A stretch of DNA of 7,178 bases from Rickettsiales bacterium (GTDB lineage: Bacteria; Pseudomonadota; Alphaproteobacteria; Rickettsiales; UBA1997): assembly GCA_947441875.1 (NCBI GenBank), contig CANEUR010000049.1:1-7178 (forward strand), read 5' to 3'. The translations under genes and the position numbers were made by a program. Below the pieces are notes generated by a model. That model saw only the letters and a program-made list of their open reading frames with translations, searched no databases and had not been told where the DNA came from. Shown one piece after another: positions 6,791 through 7,178 of this stretch (position 1 is its first letter; each line of letters opens with the position of its first letter).

Positions 6791-6833
6791 ATGAAACTCT
6801 GATTATGAAAATAAATAAAAATATTGAGTTAAT

Positions 6834-6856
6834 TATAGAACGGTTCTATTATAGAA
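6834..6856. promoter_or_regulatory. Three-half-site operator-like element over the pdhA transcription start
   Basis: ATAGAAC-G-GTTCTAT (6835-6849) is a perfect inverted repeat with 7-base arms and one central base, centred on the predicted pdhA start. A third half-site, TATAGAA (6850-6856), repeats the first copy (6834-6840) at a 16-base interval and forms a second inverted repeat, TTCTAT-T-ATAGAA (6844-6856), that covers the -10 box. Binding by a dimeric regulator would block open-complex formation, so repression is the natural inference. The regulator is not identifiable from this window. Confidence 0.55.
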
Positions 6857-6877
6857 TTTAACCAAAAATAATGTCAA
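6841..6877 (-). promoter_or_regulatory. Perfect-consensus sigma70 promoter for the pdhA run
   Basis: On the minus strand, TTGACA (6877-6872) and TATAAT (6853-6848) are both exact consensus hexamers separated by 18 bases. The predicted start is near 6841, giving a leader of about 51 bases to the pdhA ATG at 6790. No TG extension precedes the -10 box. Exact matches at both boxes are uncommon, and the correct orientation and distance from pdhA make this the best supported promoter in the window. Confidence 0.82.
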
Positions 6878-6902
6878 CAATTTTATTTTCAAACAAAACT
6901 TA

Positions 6903-6938
6903 TTGCTTAACAAAATATAGTAATTTAAAATAATTTTA
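6903..6938 (+). promoter_or_regulatory. Candidate promoter for the rightward lipoprotein gene
   Basis: TTGCTT (6903-6908) is followed after 17 bases by TAAAAT (6926-6931, five of six -10 consensus bases). The predicted start is near 6938, about 23 bases before the ATG at 6961. The -10 box forms half of an AT-only palindrome, TTAAAATAATTTTAA (6925-6939). The -35 match is weak and the surrounding DNA is nearly pure AT, so this is tentative. Confidence 0.35.
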
Positions 6939-6960
6939 ACTTATTAAAATTTAATTTACT

Positions 6961-7178
6961 ATGAAAATTTTTTTACTTATTTTAATACTTATTGCTCTAA
7001 TAATTCTTACTTCTTGCATTTTTTTTACCGAAAAAAATTATTATCATGGTAATAGTTCAAATCATTTTGATGGCAAAAAATTTCATAATTTAAATGCAGA
7101 AGGGGCAAAAAGCTTTTCTTCTTATCATAAATCTAAGCAAGAATACATCAAAACTCACGGCAAAACCCAATGGCCACA
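6961..7178 (+). CDS. Lipoprotein, N-terminus of a metallo-beta-lactamase-fold (NAPE-PLD/RomA-like) hydrolase, cut by window edge
   Basis: An open frame starts at the ATG at 6961 and stays open to the end of the window for 72 complete codons. It begins MKIFLLILILIALIILTSC, a signal peptide with a lipobox ending at Cys19 and no Asp after it. This suggests a lipid-anchored envelope protein. The mature part continues with YYHGNSSNHFDGKKFHN (26-42) and ends in KTHGKTQWP. The pattern Y-x-G-x-x-x-x-H-F-D-G-x-x-F, followed some 25 residues later by a WP, is what I recall at the N-terminus of NAPE-PLD/RomA-like metal-dependent hydrolases. The metal-binding HxHxDH motif would lie beyond the edge, so catalytic competence cannot be judged. 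No Shine-Dalgarno sequence precedes the ATG. The gene is divergent from pdhA. Confidence 0.7.
   Translation, partial: MKIFLLILILIALIILTSCIFFTEKNYYHGNSSNHFDGKKFHNLNAEGAKSFSSYHKSKQEYIKTHGKTQWP

Noticed and set aside
6854..6863. TTAACC-like half-site near the pdhA promoter as a CtrA box.
   Set aside because: No second TTAA at the 7-base spacing of the alphaproteobacterial CtrA site was seen, and TTAA is common in this AT-rich DNA.
6925..6939. Palindrome TTAAAATAATTTTAA as a separate operator for the lipoprotein gene.
   Set aside because: It is made only of A and T in a stretch that is nearly all AT, so the symmetry has little information; mentioned only with the tentative promoter.
1..7178. 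A new defence, toxin-antitoxin, mobile or secretion system.
   Set aside because: Every substantial open frame is accounted for by a recognised conserved family, and there are no repeats, transposase motifs or composition breaks that suggest an inserted system.

Overview
The window is strongly AT-rich and reads as a compact alphaproteobacterial chromosome segment. The best match is an obligately host-associated lineage of the Rickettsiales type. Four things point there: the mitochondrial/rickettsial type of pyruvate dehydrogenase E1 alpha and beta; a separate pdhA-pdhB pair with no pdhC or lpd beside it; the alphaproteobacterial form of SspB; and very short intergenic gaps with almost no recognisable Shine-Dalgarno sequences. 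This assignment is inference from remembered family features, not from a search.

Layout. Positions 1-1679 hold a leftward gene run, ychF -> sspB -> plsY, with plsY cut by the left edge. Positions 1680-1761 are a divergent promoter region. Positions 1762-3710 hold a rightward pair, mltA -> miaA. Positions 3711-3767 are a short convergent gap. Positions 3768-6790 hold a second leftward run, pdhA -> pdhB -> ftsB-like -> CTP-dependent lipid kinase-like gene. Positions 6791-6960 are a second divergent regulatory region. From 6961 a rightward lipoprotein of the metallo-beta-lactamase fold begins and runs off the right edge. Two genes are cut by the window edges: plsY (1-81) and the lipoprotein (6961-7178). 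No RNA gene, insertion sequence, CRISPR array or stretch over 300 bases without a gene was seen.

How the genes fit together. Most of the content is housekeeping. It covers acetyl-CoA supply (PdhA/PdhB), phospholipid synthesis (PlsY) and possibly lipid or polyprenol phosphorylation. It also covers cell-wall turnover and division (MltA, FtsB-like), tRNA modification (MiaA), ribosome-associated ATPase function (YchF) and ClpXP substrate delivery (SspB). I did not find a new defence, mobile or secretion system.

The most interesting material is in the two divergent promoter regions. One (1695-1739) is a symmetrical face-to-face promoter pair in which both genes appear to share one palindrome as their -10 boxes. 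The other has a perfect-consensus sigma70 promoter for pdhA (TTGACA, 18 bp, TATAAT), with a palindromic operator-like element ATAGAACGGTTCTAT centred on the predicted transcription start and a third half-site over the -10 box.
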